Shown: positions 1 through 8,664 of the stretch, one piece after another
How positions within the stretch are numbered: the first letter of the stretch is position 1
Layout: every line of letters begins with the position of its first letter
NCBI RefSeq assembly: GCF_900103455.1
Contig: NZ_FNHI01000002.1
Location: 124,001-188,000 of the forward strand
Source of the DNA: Streptomyces wuyuanensis
GTDB taxonomy: Bacteria; Actinomycetota; Actinomycetes; Streptomycetales; Streptomycetaceae
DNA: 64,000 bases
Reading direction: 5' to 3'
The notes under the pieces: model-generated
Database searches by the model: none
Told to the model about the DNA's origin: nothing
The model's input: the letters and a program-made list of their open reading frames with translations, nothing else
Made by a program: the position numbers and the translations under genes

Positions 1-1125
1 GGCGGCTCCGGCCGGAGGCAGACGTCGGACGTCCACCCGACGCCGCACCACGAGGTCGACCACACGGCCGAGCCGACCAAGGACCCGCTGGCCATCCGGC
101 TCGAACAGCTGATCCTCGGCGCGGACCGCCGGTACACCCCCTTTCAGGCGGCCAGGACCGCCGGGGTCTCCATGGACCTGGCGTCCCGCTTCTGGCGGGC
201 CATGGGCTTCGCCGACATCGGCCAGGCCAAGGCCCTGACCGAGGCCGACGTACTCGCCCTGCGCCGCTTGGCCGGTCTGGTGGAGGCCGGGCTGCTGAGC
301 GAGCCGATGGCGGTCCAGGTGGCGCGGTCCACCGGCCAGACCACGGCCCGGCTCGCGGAGTGGCAGATCGACTCCTTCCTGGAGGGCCTCACCGAGCCTC
401 CCGAGCCGGGGATGACCCGAACCGAGGTCACCTATCCCCTCGTCGAGCTGCTTCTGCCGGAGCTCGAGGAGTTCCTCGTCTACGTGTGGCGCCGCCAGCT
501 GGCCGCCGCCACCGGCCGGGTCGTGCAGGCCGCGGACGACGAGGAGATGGTCGACCGGCGGCTCGCGGTCGGCTTCGCCGACCTCGTCGGCTTCACCCGG
601 CTGACCCGGCGCCTGGAGGAGGAGGAGCTGGGCGAGCTGGTCGAGGCGTTCGAGACCACCTGCGCCGACCTGGTCGCCGCGCACGGCGGCCGGCTGATCA
701 AGACCCTCGGGGACGAGGTGCTGTTCGCGGCCGACGACGCGGGGACCGCCGCGGAGATCGCGATGCGGCTCATCGAGACGCTGTCCGGCGACGAGACGAT
801 GCCGGCCCTGCGGGTCGGCATCTCCTTCGGGACGGTCACGACCCGCATGGGCGACGTGTTCGGCACGACGGTGAACCTGGCGAGCCGGCTGACCTCGATA
901 GCGCCGAAGGACGCCGTCCTGGTGGACGGGGCGTTCGCGGCGGAGCTGGCGCGCACCGGCGACGCGCCCGAGTCGGAGGCGGAGGCCGCGGAGGCGGCGG
1001 CCGCCGCCGAGAAGGAGGGCGAGGAGCCCCCGTCGTACCGCTTCGCGCTGCAGCCCATGTGGCAGCGGCCGGTGCGCGGGCTCGGCGTGGTGGAGCCCTG
1101 GCTGTTGACGCGGCGCCCGACCTAG
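1..1125 (+). CDS. cya: Class III adenylate cyclase, 5'-truncated by window edge
   Basis: Makes cAMP from ATP in the cytoplasm. The reading frame is open from base 1, so the N-terminus lies outside the window; 374 codons are visible. An alpha-helical N-terminal half (resembling the regulatory domain of actinobacterial cyclases such as Rv1264) is followed by a class III catalytic domain. Both metal-binding aspartates are visible, in FADLVGFT (from about base 574) and KTLGDE. The Lys of KTLGD and the Thr of GTTVNLASR are the residues expected for ATP rather than GTP specificity, and the catalytic Asn/Arg of VNLASR are present. The tail carries a Glu/Ala-rich insertion. It probably corresponds to the single Cya of Streptomyces, which affects germination and development. 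Specificity is inferred from family residues only. Confidence 0.88.
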   Translation, partial: GGSGRRQTSDVHPTPHHEVDHTAEPTKDPLAIRLEQLILGADRRYTPFQAARTAGVSMDLASRFWRAMGFADIGQAKALTEADVLALRRLAGLVEAGLLSEPMAVQVARSTGQTTARLAEWQIDSFLEGLTEPPEPGMTRTEVTYPLVELLLPELEEFLVYVWRRQLAAATGRVVQAADDEEMVDRRLAVGFADLVGFTRLTRRLEEEELGELVEAFETTCADLVAAHGGRLIKTLGDEVLFAADDAGTAAEIAMRLIETLSGDETMPALRVGISFGTVTTRMGDVFGTTVNLASRLTSIAPKDAVLVDGAFAAELARTGDAPESEAEAAEAAAAAEKEGEEPPSYRFALQPMWQRPVRGLGVVEPWLLTRRPT

Positions 1126-1169
1126 GATCTCCTGCCGGTGAACCATCGTTAACCGGGAGGTCGTGGATC

Positions 1170-2000
1170 ATGTCCGAGGTCAGCTCCGAGATCGGGTCCG
1201 GAAGCACGTCAGAGCAGCGCTTCGGGGAGTACGTCGCCGTGCGCCGCCACGAGGACGGGCACGTCGCCGAGCTGGTGCTCGACCGGCCCAAGGCCATGAA
1301 CGCGGTCTCCACGGAGATGGCCCGCTCGATCGCCGCCGCCTGTGAGGAACTGGCGGCGGACCACTCGGTGCGGGTGACCGTCGTGACCTCGTCGAACGAC
1401 CGGGCCTTCTGCGTCGGTGCCGACCTCAAGGAGCGCAACTCCTTCACCGACGCGGAGTTGGTGCGGCAGCGGCCGACCGCCCGCGCCGCCTACACCGGGG
1501 TGCTGGAACTGCCGATGCCCACGATCGCCGCGGTGCACGGCTTCGCGCTGGGCGGAGGCTTCGAACTGGCGCTCTCCTGCGATGTGATCGTGGCCGACGC
1601 GACGGCCGTCGTCGGACTGCCCGAGGTGTCCGTCGGCGTGATCCCGGGTGGCGGCGGTACGCAGCTGCTGCCGCGGCGCGTGGGCGCCGCACGTGCCGCC
1701 GAGCTGGTGTTCACCGCGCGGCGCGTGGAGGCGGCCGAGGCCCGGGAGTTGGGCCTCGTGGACGAGCTCGCCGACGACGCCCGTCCGGCCGCCCTCGCCC
1801 TGGCCGCCCGGATGGCCGCGAACTCCCCGGTCGGCCTGCGGGCCGCGAAGCGGGCGCTGCGGCTCGGCCACGGGCTCGACCTGCGGGCGGGGCTCGAAGT
1901 CGAGGACGCGGCCTGGCGTTCGGTGGCGTTCTCCGGTGACCGGGCCGAGGGCGTCGCGGCCTTCAACGAGAAGCGGAAGCCGGAGTGGCCCGGCGAGTGA
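1170..2000 (+). CDS. Enoyl-CoA hydratase/isomerase (crotonase family)
   Basis: A 276-residue crotonase-fold enzyme, likely hydrating enoyl-CoA in fatty-acid or amino-acid degradation. The ATG at 1170 is chosen because GGGAGG lies 9 bases upstream; a much longer open frame exists in the same phase but has no matching family sequence. The oxyanion-hole region AFCVGADLKER and the glycine-rich GGGFELALSCD segment, with the following PEVSVGVIPGGGGTQLLPR block containing the acidic catalytic position, are canonical. It sits 44 bases after the cyclase stop and 30 bases before the GGDEF gene. The exact CoA substrate cannot be read from sequence; members of this family include hydratases, isomerases and dehalogenases. 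Confidence 0.9.
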   Translation: MSEVSSEIGSGSTSEQRFGEYVAVRRHEDGHVAELVLDRPKAMNAVSTEMARSIAAACEELAADHSVRVTVVTSSNDRAFCVGADLKERNSFTDAELVRQRPTARAAYTGVLELPMPTIAAVHGFALGGGFELALSCDVIVADATAVVGLPEVSVGVIPGGGGTQLLPRRVGAARAAELVFTARRVEAAEARELGLVDELADDARPAALALAARMAANSPVGLRAAKRALRLGHGLDLRAGLEVEDAAWRSVAFSGDRAEGVAAFNEKRKPEWPGE

Positions 2001-2030
2001 AACCCGTACAAAACTCCCTAAGCTGGGGTA

Positions 2031-3164
2031 ATGGGTGAGGATGTCCGGCTGCGAGCCGTCGTCGCGCTCGCACAGGCGATGGCGGCCGCACGCACTCCGC
2101 GGGAGCTGTGGCGCGGCGCGGCGGCGGCCGCGTGCGACGCGCTGAGGGGGAGCTTCGCCGCGCTCTCCGTCTGGGAGCGGGACCGGGGGCGGCTGAAGGT
2201 GCTCGTGAACGCGGGAGCGCGCGCCCCGGACGAGGAGGAGTTCCCGGACGGCGAGACCTACCCGGTGCACCGCTTCCCGGAGATCACCGAGTTCCTGCAC
2301 GAGCAGTGGGCCGGGGGCGGTGCCCCGCGCGCCTGGGTGGAGACGGCGGACGGCGCGGCCGAGGGCGAGCACGGCTACAGCCACCAGCGGGTCGACGCGC
2401 TGCGGCAGCGCGGGCGCGGCTGCTGCGTCGTCGCGCCGATCGTGCTGCACGGCCGGGCCTGGGGCGAGCTGTACGTGGCGCGTCCGGCGGGTGAGCCCGT
2501 GTTCGAGCGGGACGACGCCGACTTCGCGACCGTGCTCGCCCAGGTCGTGGCGGCCGGGATCGCTCAGCAGGAGAGACTGGAGGAGGTTCGCAGGCTCGCG
2601 TTCACCGATCCGCTGACCGGGCTCGCGAACCGGCGGGCCGTCGACGTCCGGCTGGACGAGGTGCTGGAGCGGCACCGGACGGACGGTTCCGTGGTCTCGC
2701 TGGTGGTGTGCGACCTCAACGGCCTCAAGCGGGTCAACGACACCCACGGCCACGCGGCCGGCGATCGGCTGCTGGAGCGCTTCGGCTCGGTGCTGTCGCT
2801 GTGCGGCGCGATGCTGCCGGGGGCGCTGGCCGCCCGCCTCGGCGGCGACGAGTTCTGCCTGCTCACGGCCGGGCCGTCGGCCGATGACGTCGTCGAGGTC
2901 GCCGAGGAACTCTGCGTACGGGCGGGTGAGTTGAAGCTGGGGGAGGGGGTCGCGTGCGGCGTCGCGTCGACGGGCGATCCGATCGGCGCGGTGCGCTCCG
3001 CACGCCGGCTGTTCCGGCTCGCGGACGCCGCTCAGTACCGCGCGAAGGCCGCCCGTGCGACGGGGCCCGTGGTCGCGGGCCGGGACGACTCGGTGCTGCC
3101 GCTCGCGGACACCCCGCCGCCGTCGTCGCAGGACCGCCGCCGCTTCCGGGACGCTCGCCACTGA
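2031..3164 (+). CDS. GAF-GGDEF diguanylate cyclase, CdgE-like
   Basis: A 377-residue soluble protein predicted to make cyclic di-GMP from two GTP. The first half (about residues 10-175) has the look of a GAF sensor domain, and residues about 185-335 form a GGDEF domain that opens with DPLTGLANRR and has an intact GGDEF signature at residues 271-275. The inhibitory RxxD I-site that normally lies five residues before GGDEF is absent (LPGA occupies the place), so product feedback through that site is not expected. No EAL domain or membrane segment is seen. In Streptomyces c-di-GMP controls BldD and sporulation. The position between an enoyl-CoA hydratase and hutH matches a known Streptomyces GGDEF gene (CdgE type), from memory of gene order. 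Confidence 0.88.
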   Translation: MGEDVRLRAVVALAQAMAAARTPRELWRGAAAAACDALRGSFAALSVWERDRGRLKVLVNAGARAPDEEEFPDGETYPVHRFPEITEFLHEQWAGGGAPRAWVETADGAAEGEHGYSHQRVDALRQRGRGCCVVAPIVLHGRAWGELYVARPAGEPVFERDDADFATVLAQVVAAGIAQQERLEEVRRLAFTDPLTGLANRRAVDVRLDEVLERHRTDGSVVSLVVCDLNGLKRVNDTHGHAAGDRLLERFGSVLSLCGAMLPGALAARLGGDEFCLLTAGPSADDVVEVAEELCVRAGELKLGEGVACGVASTGDPIGAVRSARRLFRLADAAQYRAKAARATGPVVAGRDDSVLPLADTPPPSSQDRRRFRDARH

Positions 3165-3261
3165 CGCCCCTTCGCCCCGTACTCCTCGGCGAGGGCGGCA
3201 CTGTCCGCGCCGCTGCCGGCCGCGTGCGCGGCACGCGCCCCGGGGGCTGCCGCCGGCCCGT

Positions 3262-3292
3262 CCGTGCCCGGGCAGGCGGTGGCCGGGCACGG
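3262..3292. terminator. Hairpin between GGDEF gene and hutH
   Basis: Perfect 10-bp arms CCGTGCCCGG and CCGGGCACGG around an 11-base loop, about 100 bases after the GGDEF stop. A likely Streptomyces-type terminator without a T-run. It would separate the GGDEF gene from hutH. Confidence 0.5.
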
Positions 3293-3364
3293 TCGAGCCG
3301 GCCGCCGCCGGTCGAGCCCACCCACCCCGTGACAGAGAGGGATTCAATCCGTAGGGTGCTGAAT

Positions 3365-4942
3365 ATGGATATGCAAACCGTCGTGGTGGGGACGTCCGGG
3401 ACCACCGCCGAAGACGTCATCGCCGTGGCCCGCGGCAACGCCCGGATCGAGCTCTCCGACGACGCGCTCTCCGCGCTCGCCGCCGCGCGCGCGATCGTGG
3501 ACGCACTGGCCGCGAAGCCCGAACCGGTGTACGGGGTCTCGACCGGGTTCGGCGCCCTGGCGACCCGGCACATCGGTCACGACCTGCGCACCCAGCTGCA
3601 GCGCAACATCGTCCGCTCGCACGCCGCCGGCATGGGCCCGCGCGTCGAGCGCGAGGTCGTCCGCGCCCTGATGTTCCTGCGGCTCAAGACCGTGGCCTCC
3701 GGGCACACCGGCGTACGCCCCGAGGTCGCGCAGACCATGGCGGACGTCCTCAACGCCGGGATCACACCGGTCGTGCACGAGTACGGTTCCCTCGGGTGCT
3801 CCGGCGACCTCGCGCCGCTGTCGCACTGTGCGCTGACGCTGATGGGCGAGGGTGACGCCGAAGGGCCCGACGGCACCGTCCGCCCCGCCGGCGAACTGCT
3901 CGCCGCCCACGGCATCAAGCCCGTCGAACTGCACGAGAAGGAGGGCCTCGCCCTCCTCAACGGCACCGACGGCATGCTCGGCATGCTGATCATGGCCCTC
4001 GCCGATCTGCGCAGGCTCTACACCTCCGCCGACATCACCGCGGCCCTGACGCTGGAGGGCCTGCTCGGCACCGACAAGGTCCTCGCGCCCGAGCTGCACG
4101 CCATCCGGCCCCACCCCGGCCAGGCCGCCTCCGCCGCCAACATGAGTGCCGTGCTCAAGGGTTCCGAGCTGACCGGCCACTTCCAGGAGGAGGAGGCCCC
4201 GCGGGTCCAGGACGCCTACTCGGTGCGCTGCGCACCGCAGGTCGCCGGCGCCGGCCGGGACACCATCGCCCACGCCGCCCTGGTCGCCGAGCGCGAACTC
4301 GCCGCCGCCATCGACAATCCGGTGGTGCTGCCCGGGGGCGGCTCCGAGGCCGGAGGCGCCGGGGGAGGCAGGGTCGAGTCCAACGGCAACTTCCACGGGG
4401 CGCCCGTCGCGTACGTGCTCGACTTCCTCGCGATCGCCGCCGCCGACCTCGGCTCCATCGCCGAGCGCCGCACCGACCGGCTGCTCGACAAGAACCGCTC
4501 GCACGGTCTGCCGCCCTTCCTCGCCGACGACGCCGGCGTGGACTCGGGCCTGATGATCGCCCAGTACACGCAGGCGGCCCTCGTCAGTGAGATGAAGCGG
4601 CTCGCCGTCCCGGCCTCCGCCGACTCCATCCCCTCCTCCGCCATGCAGGAGGACCACGTCTCCATGGGCTGGTCGGCCGCGCGCAAGCTGCGCACCGCCG
4701 TCGACAACCTGGCCCGGATCATCGCCGTCGAGCTGTACGCGGCGACCCGCGCGATCGAGCTGCGCCGAGGGCTCACTCCCGCGCCCGCGTCGCAGGCGGC
4801 CGTCGCGGCCCTGCGCGCGGCGGGCGTGGACGGTCCCGGGCCGGATCGTTTCCTCGCCCCGGACCTGGCGGCCGCCGAGGCGTTCGTCCGGGACGGACGG
4901 CTGATCGAGGCCGTGGAGCCGGTGACCGGTCCGCTGGCCTGA
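3365..4942 (+). CDS. hutH: Histidine ammonia-lyase
   Basis: Deaminates L-histidine to urocanate, the first step of histidine use. The ATG at 3365 gives 525 residues starting MDMQTVVVG; GTG at 3356 is an in-frame alternative only three codons earlier. The protein-derived MIO cofactor triad is Cys-Ser-Gly at residues 145-147 (GSLGCSGDLAPLSH) where most family members have Ala-Ser-Gly; Cys is allowed in the PAL/HAL signature and I recall it from Streptomyces histidases. The conserved YGVSTGFG, QRNIVRSH, DNPV and SAMQEDHVSMG blocks are all present, so the active site is complete. Transcribed alone, flanked by hairpins at 3262-3292 and 5029-5054. Confidence 0.95.
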   Translation: MDMQTVVVGTSGTTAEDVIAVARGNARIELSDDALSALAAARAIVDALAAKPEPVYGVSTGFGALATRHIGHDLRTQLQRNIVRSHAAGMGPRVEREVVRALMFLRLKTVASGHTGVRPEVAQTMADVLNAGITPVVHEYGSLGCSGDLAPLSHCALTLMGEGDAEGPDGTVRPAGELLAAHGIKPVELHEKEGLALLNGTDGMLGMLIMALADLRRLYTSADITAALTLEGLLGTDKVLAPELHAIRPHPGQAASAANMSAVLKGSELTGHFQEEEAPRVQDAYSVRCAPQVAGAGRDTIAHAALVAERELAAAIDNPVVLPGGGSEAGGAGGGRVESNGNFHGAPVAYVLDFLAIAAADLGSIAERRTDRLLDKNRSHGLPPFLADDAGVDSGLMIAQYTQAALVSEMKRLAVPASADSIPSSAMQEDHVSMGWSAARKLRTAVDNLARIIAVELYAATRAIELRRGLTPAPASQAAVAALRAAGVDGPGPDRFLAPDLAAAEAFVRDGRLIEAVEPVTGPLA

Positions 4943-5028
4943 CGGAGACCGGGGGAGCCGGCGGCCGTTCGCTCCCCGCGGCCGTCCGCCGGGGCCCGCG
5001 CCCCGGTGGCCCACGGTGCCGCACACGA

Positions 5029-5054
5029 AAGGGCCTCCCCGCGGGGGGCCCTTC
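5029..5054. terminator. Bidirectional terminator after hutH
   Basis: AAAGGGCCTCCCC and GGGGGGCCCTTC pair around a two-base loop, flanked by A/T on both sides. It lies between convergent hutH and the LADTG protein gene and can serve both. Confidence 0.75.
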
Positions 5055-5115
5055 CCGGCGTTCCCGAGCGGTTCCGGCCGCTGCCGGCGGCTCCTGCTCC
5101 CGGGCCGCGGCGGAC

Positions 5116-5538
5116 TCAGACCAGCCGGCCGCCGCTCCTGCGTGCGGCATAGCTCACGAACCCGGCACCGACCCCGAGGAACAGCGTGCCGCCCACGAGG
5201 TAGGGCGTCGTGTCCACGCTGCCCGTGTCGGCCAGCGACAGGTCCTGCGTACCGCCCTGCGGGTCCTCGGCGCCCGCCGGGACGGCGTCCGGGGCGGGGG
5301 TGTCCGCGGTGCCGCCCGCGGCCGGCACGCCCCCCGCCGGCGAGGTGCCGCGAGCGCCGTCGGCAACCCCGGAAGCGGAAGCTCCGGACCGGGCCCGGTC
5401 CGGCTGCCCGGACTCGGCGTCACCGGTCGCGTTCGCAGAGGGCACGAACCACAGCGCACAGAGCAGGGAACCGGCCGCGGCGGCGGTCAGCAGCGGACGA
5501 CGGGCGACGGGCACGGGAAACGATCCCCCTTGTGACAA
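5116..5538 (-). CDS. Small wall-anchored protein with LADTG sorting signal
   Basis: A 140-residue exported protein. It has a twin-Arg-like N-terminus followed by a hydrophobic segment (LLTAAAAGSLLCALWF) ending in an Ala-x-Ala-like cleavage region near residue 38. A low-complexity Pro/Ala/Gly/Asp middle part follows, and the end is a cell-wall sorting signal: LADTG at about residues 106-110, a hydrophobic span (YLVGGTLFLGVGAGFVSYA) and a basic tail RRSGGR. LAxTG is the substrate motif of class E sortases, which in Streptomyces anchor chaplins and other wall proteins. The middle has no recognisable domain, so beyond anchoring no function can be given. Convergent with hutH. Confidence 0.78.
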   Translation of the reverse strand: MSQGGSFPVPVARRPLLTAAAAGSLLCALWFVPSANATGDAESGQPDRARSGASASGVADGARGTSPAGGVPAAGGTADTPAPDAVPAGAEDPQGGTQDLSLADTGSVDTTPYLVGGTLFLGVGAGFVSYAARRSGGRLV

Positions 5539-5634
5539 CGGCGAATTGACCGCGTGAGGCGATGCTCCGGCGATGCTAATGAAAGCAGCGGGTCGCAGGA
5601 AAGTCGGGAGGCCCCGCGCTCTAGTCTCCGTCGT

Positions 5635-6003
5635 ATGACCACTTCTGAGACATCACGCTATGTGCGGCTACACGTCGAATTGGTGCTGGAGGTGGCCGAA
5701 CCGGAAGAGCTGACCGGGGCGGCCCTGGACCGCATCGACACGGACGAACTCATGCCGGACGAGGAGCGCGCCCACGCCTCCTCATCCGTGAGCGTGGACT
5801 CCGCCGAGGCCCTGGCCTACCTCGTCGACCCGTTCGACCTGGTCGGTGACGTTCCCGGTGTGGAGCTCGCCCAGGCGTCGTGGAGCTGTGAGCAGATCGA
5901 CTACGACCCCGACGCCGACGGCTGGGATATCGACGAGGAAGATGGGGAGACGGACGAGGACGGGCAGGACGACGGGACGGACCGTGCGGCGCCCGTGACG
6001 TGA
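5635..6003 (+). CDS. Acidic cytoplasmic protein, unknown function
   Basis: A 122-residue protein with no signal or membrane segment, rich in Asp and Glu, with a near-continuous acidic C-terminus (about residues 90-115). The ATG at 5635 begins MTTSETSRYVRLH; the same frame continues upstream to 5554, but that extension is unlike coding sequence and the base composition shifts there. No clear Shine-Dalgarno precedes the ATG, and a TAGTCT hexamer at 5622-5627 sits where a -10 box would place transcription start close to the ATG, so a leaderless mRNA is possible. I do not recognise a domain; similar small acidic proteins are common in Streptomyces. Confidence 0.7.
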   Translation: MTTSETSRYVRLHVELVLEVAEPEELTGAALDRIDTDELMPDEERAHASSSVSVDSAEALAYLVDPFDLVGDVPGVELAQASWSCEQIDYDPDADGWDIDEEDGETDEDGQDDGTDRAAPVT

Positions 6004-6255
6004 CGGAGCCGGCCGGACGGACCGGCCGGGCCCCGGACGCCGCGGGCGGCGGGCCGGGGCCCGTCCCCGGGCGGTCCATGGCGAAGAGGCGTGACGGATC
6101 GCGGGCCAGGGGCGCCCAACTGCAACCGGCGCGCCCTCGGGTGCGTCGTTGAGTGGTGTTGCCCACAAAATCCGCCAGGACTGGAACCGGGCGGGGCTGT
6201 TTGGGTCTTCTTGATAGAGATCGCAGGTAAATCGGTGACGATGGAGAAGCGTGTG

Positions 6256-7503
6256 ATGACGGACAGCAAGCGGCGCGGACGTCTGGCCGCGTCCGCCCTG
6301 CTCGGCGGCGTACTGGTACTCACGGGCTGCAGCAGCGCGGATGCCGACGGCCCTGCCGCCGAGGGCTCGAAGAAGTCGCAGGAGCAGGTGGACGAGGCGG
6401 CGGCCAAGGACGCCTCGGACGCCCGAATAGTCATCTCGCCCAAGAACGGCGCGACCAACGCGAGCATCAACAACGCCGCCAAGGTCACCGTCAGCAAGGG
6501 AACGCTCACCGAGGTCACCATGACCACCGGCGACGGCAAGGCCGTCGAGGGCACGCTCGCCGGCGACGGCAAGAGCTGGGCGCCGAAGGGGCAGCTGGAG
6601 CGCGCGACCGTCTACAAGATCTCGGCCTCCGCCAAGGACGCGAAGGGCCGCGAGGCGCACGAGAACTCCTCGTTCACCACGGTCTCGCCCGACAACAGCT
6701 TCATCGGCAACTTCACGCCCGAGGACGGATCCACCGTCGGCGTCGGCATGCCGGTCTCGATCAACTTCAACAAGGCGATCACGGACCGCAAGGCCGTGCA
6801 GTCCGGCATCACCGTCTCCTCCAGCAGCGGCCAGGAGGTCGTCGGCCACTGGTTCAACTCCCAGCGGCTGGACTTCCGCCCGGACGACTACTGGCAGGAG
6901 GGCTCCACCGTCACGCTGAAGCTGAACCTGGACGGTGTCGAGGGCGCCGACGGCGTCTTCGGAGTCCAGCAGAAGACGGTGACCTTCACCATCGGCCGCA
7001 ACCAGGTCTCCACCGTCGACGCCTCCGCCAAGACCATGACGGTCACCCAGGACGGCAAGACGATCAAGACCATCCCGATCTCCGCCGGCTCGCCCGAGAA
7101 CCCGACCTACAACGGCCGGATGGTCATCTCGGAGAAGTTCAAGGAGACCCGGATGAACGGGGCGACCGTCGGCTTCACGGACGACGACGGCAAGGGCGAG
7201 TACGACATCAAGGACGTCCCGCACGCCATGCGGCTGTCCACCTCCGGCACGTTCATCCACGGCAACTACTGGGGTCCCGACTCGGTCTTCGGCAGCGCCA
7301 ACACCAGCCACGGCTGCGTGGGCCTGAACGACGTCAAGGGCGCCGGCGACCCGAAGCAGCCCGCGGCCTGGTTCTACAACAACTCGATCATCGGTGACGT
7401 CGTGGTCGTCAAGAACTCCAAGGACAAGACGATCCAGCCCGACAACGGTCTCAACGGCTGGAACATGAGCTGGGCGGACTGGAAGGCCGGCTCGGCGGTC
7501 TGA
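6256..7503 (+). CDS. LD-transpeptidase lipoprotein with Ig-like domains
   Basis: A 415-residue lipoprotein that should form 3-3 cross-links in peptidoglycan outside the membrane. The ATG at 6256 is preferred over ATG 6241 because GGAGAAG lies at 6243-6249, correctly spaced. Residues 1-25 are a signal peptide with lipobox LTGC. Two immunoglobulin-like domains (about 55-155 and 155-265) precede a YkuD catalytic domain (about 270-390). The catalytic His is in FIHGNYWG and the Cys in SHGCVGLND, with the expected spacing. The layout matches mycobacterial LdtMt2-type enzymes, which have beta-lactam-tolerant activity. Transcribed alone and followed by a strong hairpin at 7547-7586. Confidence 0.92.
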   Translation: MTDSKRRGRLAASALLGGVLVLTGCSSADADGPAAEGSKKSQEQVDEAAAKDASDARIVISPKNGATNASINNAAKVTVSKGTLTEVTMTTGDGKAVEGTLAGDGKSWAPKGQLERATVYKISASAKDAKGREAHENSSFTTVSPDNSFIGNFTPEDGSTVGVGMPVSINFNKAITDRKAVQSGITVSSSSGQEVVGHWFNSQRLDFRPDDYWQEGSTVTLKLNLDGVEGADGVFGVQQKTVTFTIGRNQVSTVDASAKTMTVTQDGKTIKTIPISAGSPENPTYNGRMVISEKFKETRMNGATVGFTDDDGKGEYDIKDVPHAMRLSTSGTFIHGNYWGPDSVFGSANTSHGCVGLNDVKGAGDPKQPAAWFYNNSIIGDVVVVKNSKDKTIQPDNGLNGWNMSWADWKAGSAV

Positions 7504-7546
7504 TCCCGCCGGCGCACGTCGCCCCGACTCGCCGCACCTGCCGCAC

Positions 7547-7586
7547 GAAGGCGGTGGCCCCGGAGCATCCGGGGGCCACCGCCTTC
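7547..7586. terminator. Strong bidirectional terminator
   Basis: GAAGGCGGTGGCCCCGG and the matching CCGGGGGCCACCGCCTTC pair over about 17 bp around a short AGCAT loop. It lies between the convergent LD-transpeptidase and MmyB-type regulator genes. Confidence 0.85.
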
Positions 7587-7650
7587 GCCGTACCCCTCAC
7601 CGCGGGTCCGGCCGGCACCCCGCGCCGCGCGCCTGCCGGGGCCGCCGCAC

Positions 7651-8538
7651 TCAGCGGGTGCCGCGCGTCCCGCGCTCCGCGGCCGCCGGGAATGCCTTCT
7701 CGTCGACGCCCCACTTCGCCAGCAGGCCCAGGGACTCCTCGGACGCCGAGCCGGGCTCCGCGTGGTACGTCACGAGCGACACGTCGTGGTCGTCGGGCAC
7801 CCGCAACGTCTCGTAGGACAGCGTCATCTCGCCCACGAGCCGATGGTGCAGCCGCTTCGTCCCGTGCCCCTTCTCCTGCACCGTGTGGGCCGCCCACAGC
7901 GTACGGAAGTCGTCGCTCTTGACCGACAACTCACCGACCAGCGAGGACAGTTCCCGGTCATCCGGGTAGCAGCCCGCGTACAGCCGCAGCGTGCTCACCA
8001 CCTCGACCGCCTTGCACTCCCAGTCGACGTACAGCTCCCGCGCGGCTTGGTCCAGGAAGACCATCCGTGCCACGTTCCGCTCCTCCGGCGGCCGCGCGGC
8101 GAAGTCCCCGAAGAGAGCGGACGCCATCCGGTTCCAGCCCAGGACGTCCATCCGGCGCCCGACGTACATCGCAGGGACCGCGTCCATCGCGTCGATCAGC
8201 AACTGGAGCTGCGGCCGCAGCTTCCGGACCGGGCGTGCCGCCCTTTTCTTCTTCTTCTGGTTCGGCTTCGCCAGATGCGTCAGATGGTCGCGCTCGGTGT
8301 CCGACAGCCGCAGGGCCCGGGCGATCGAGTCGAGGACCTCGATGGACACGTTCTGGCCGTTGCCCTGTTCGAGCCGGGTGTAGTACGCCACGGACACCCC
8401 GGCCAGCTGCGCCAGCTCCTCACGGCGCAGCCCGGGCACCCGGCGGTGACGGCCGAAGTCGGGCAGGCCCACGTCCGCCGGCTTCAGCCGGGCCCGGCGT
8501 GAGCGCAGGAATTCGCTGAGTTCGGCACGCTGGTCCAT
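7651..8538 (-). CDS. XRE-family regulator with MmyB-like domain
   Basis: A 295-residue DNA-binding protein. Residues about 35-90 form an XRE helix-turn-helix ([21 protein letters not shown] is the recognisable core), followed by the MmyB-like ligand-binding domain (about 115-285) common in actinobacterial regulators. In this family the gene usually lies next to, and divergent from, an oxidoreductase gene it controls; here an alcohol dehydrogenase starts 126 bases away on the other strand. The Lys-rich KKKKR stretch near residue 93 is a linker. The ligand is unknown; a fatty-acid-like ligand has been seen in one structure of this family. Confidence 0.88.
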   Translation of the reverse strand: MDQRAELSEFLRSRRARLKPADVGLPDFGRHRRVPGLRREELAQLAGVSVAYYTRLEQGNGQNVSIEVLDSIARALRLSDTERDHLTHLAKPNQKKKKRAARPVRKLRPQLQLLIDAMDAVPAMYVGRRMDVLGWNRMASALFGDFAARPPEERNVARMVFLDQAARELYVDWECKAVEVVSTLRLYAGCYPDDRELSSLVGELSVKSDDFRTLWAAHTVQEKGHGTKRLHHRLVGEMTLSYETLRVPDDHDVSLVTYHAEPGSASEESLGLLAKWGVDEKAFPAAAERGTRGTR

Positions 8539-8664
8539 ACGTCAAGTATTCCGGCTCCGCACGCCGGCGGACGTGTGGAGACTGACCCTGTCAGTGGTAG
8601 GCACGGCGGACGTACGAAGGACAGAGGGCTGGGTGACCAGCGGGAAAGGCGTCAGCCTCGATGC

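Noticed and set aside
1209..3347. 712-codon open frame on the minus strand
   Set aside because: It is the antisense of the enoyl-CoA hydratase and GGDEF genes; composition is His/Arg/Gly-rich with no domain, as expected for shadow frames in high-GC DNA.
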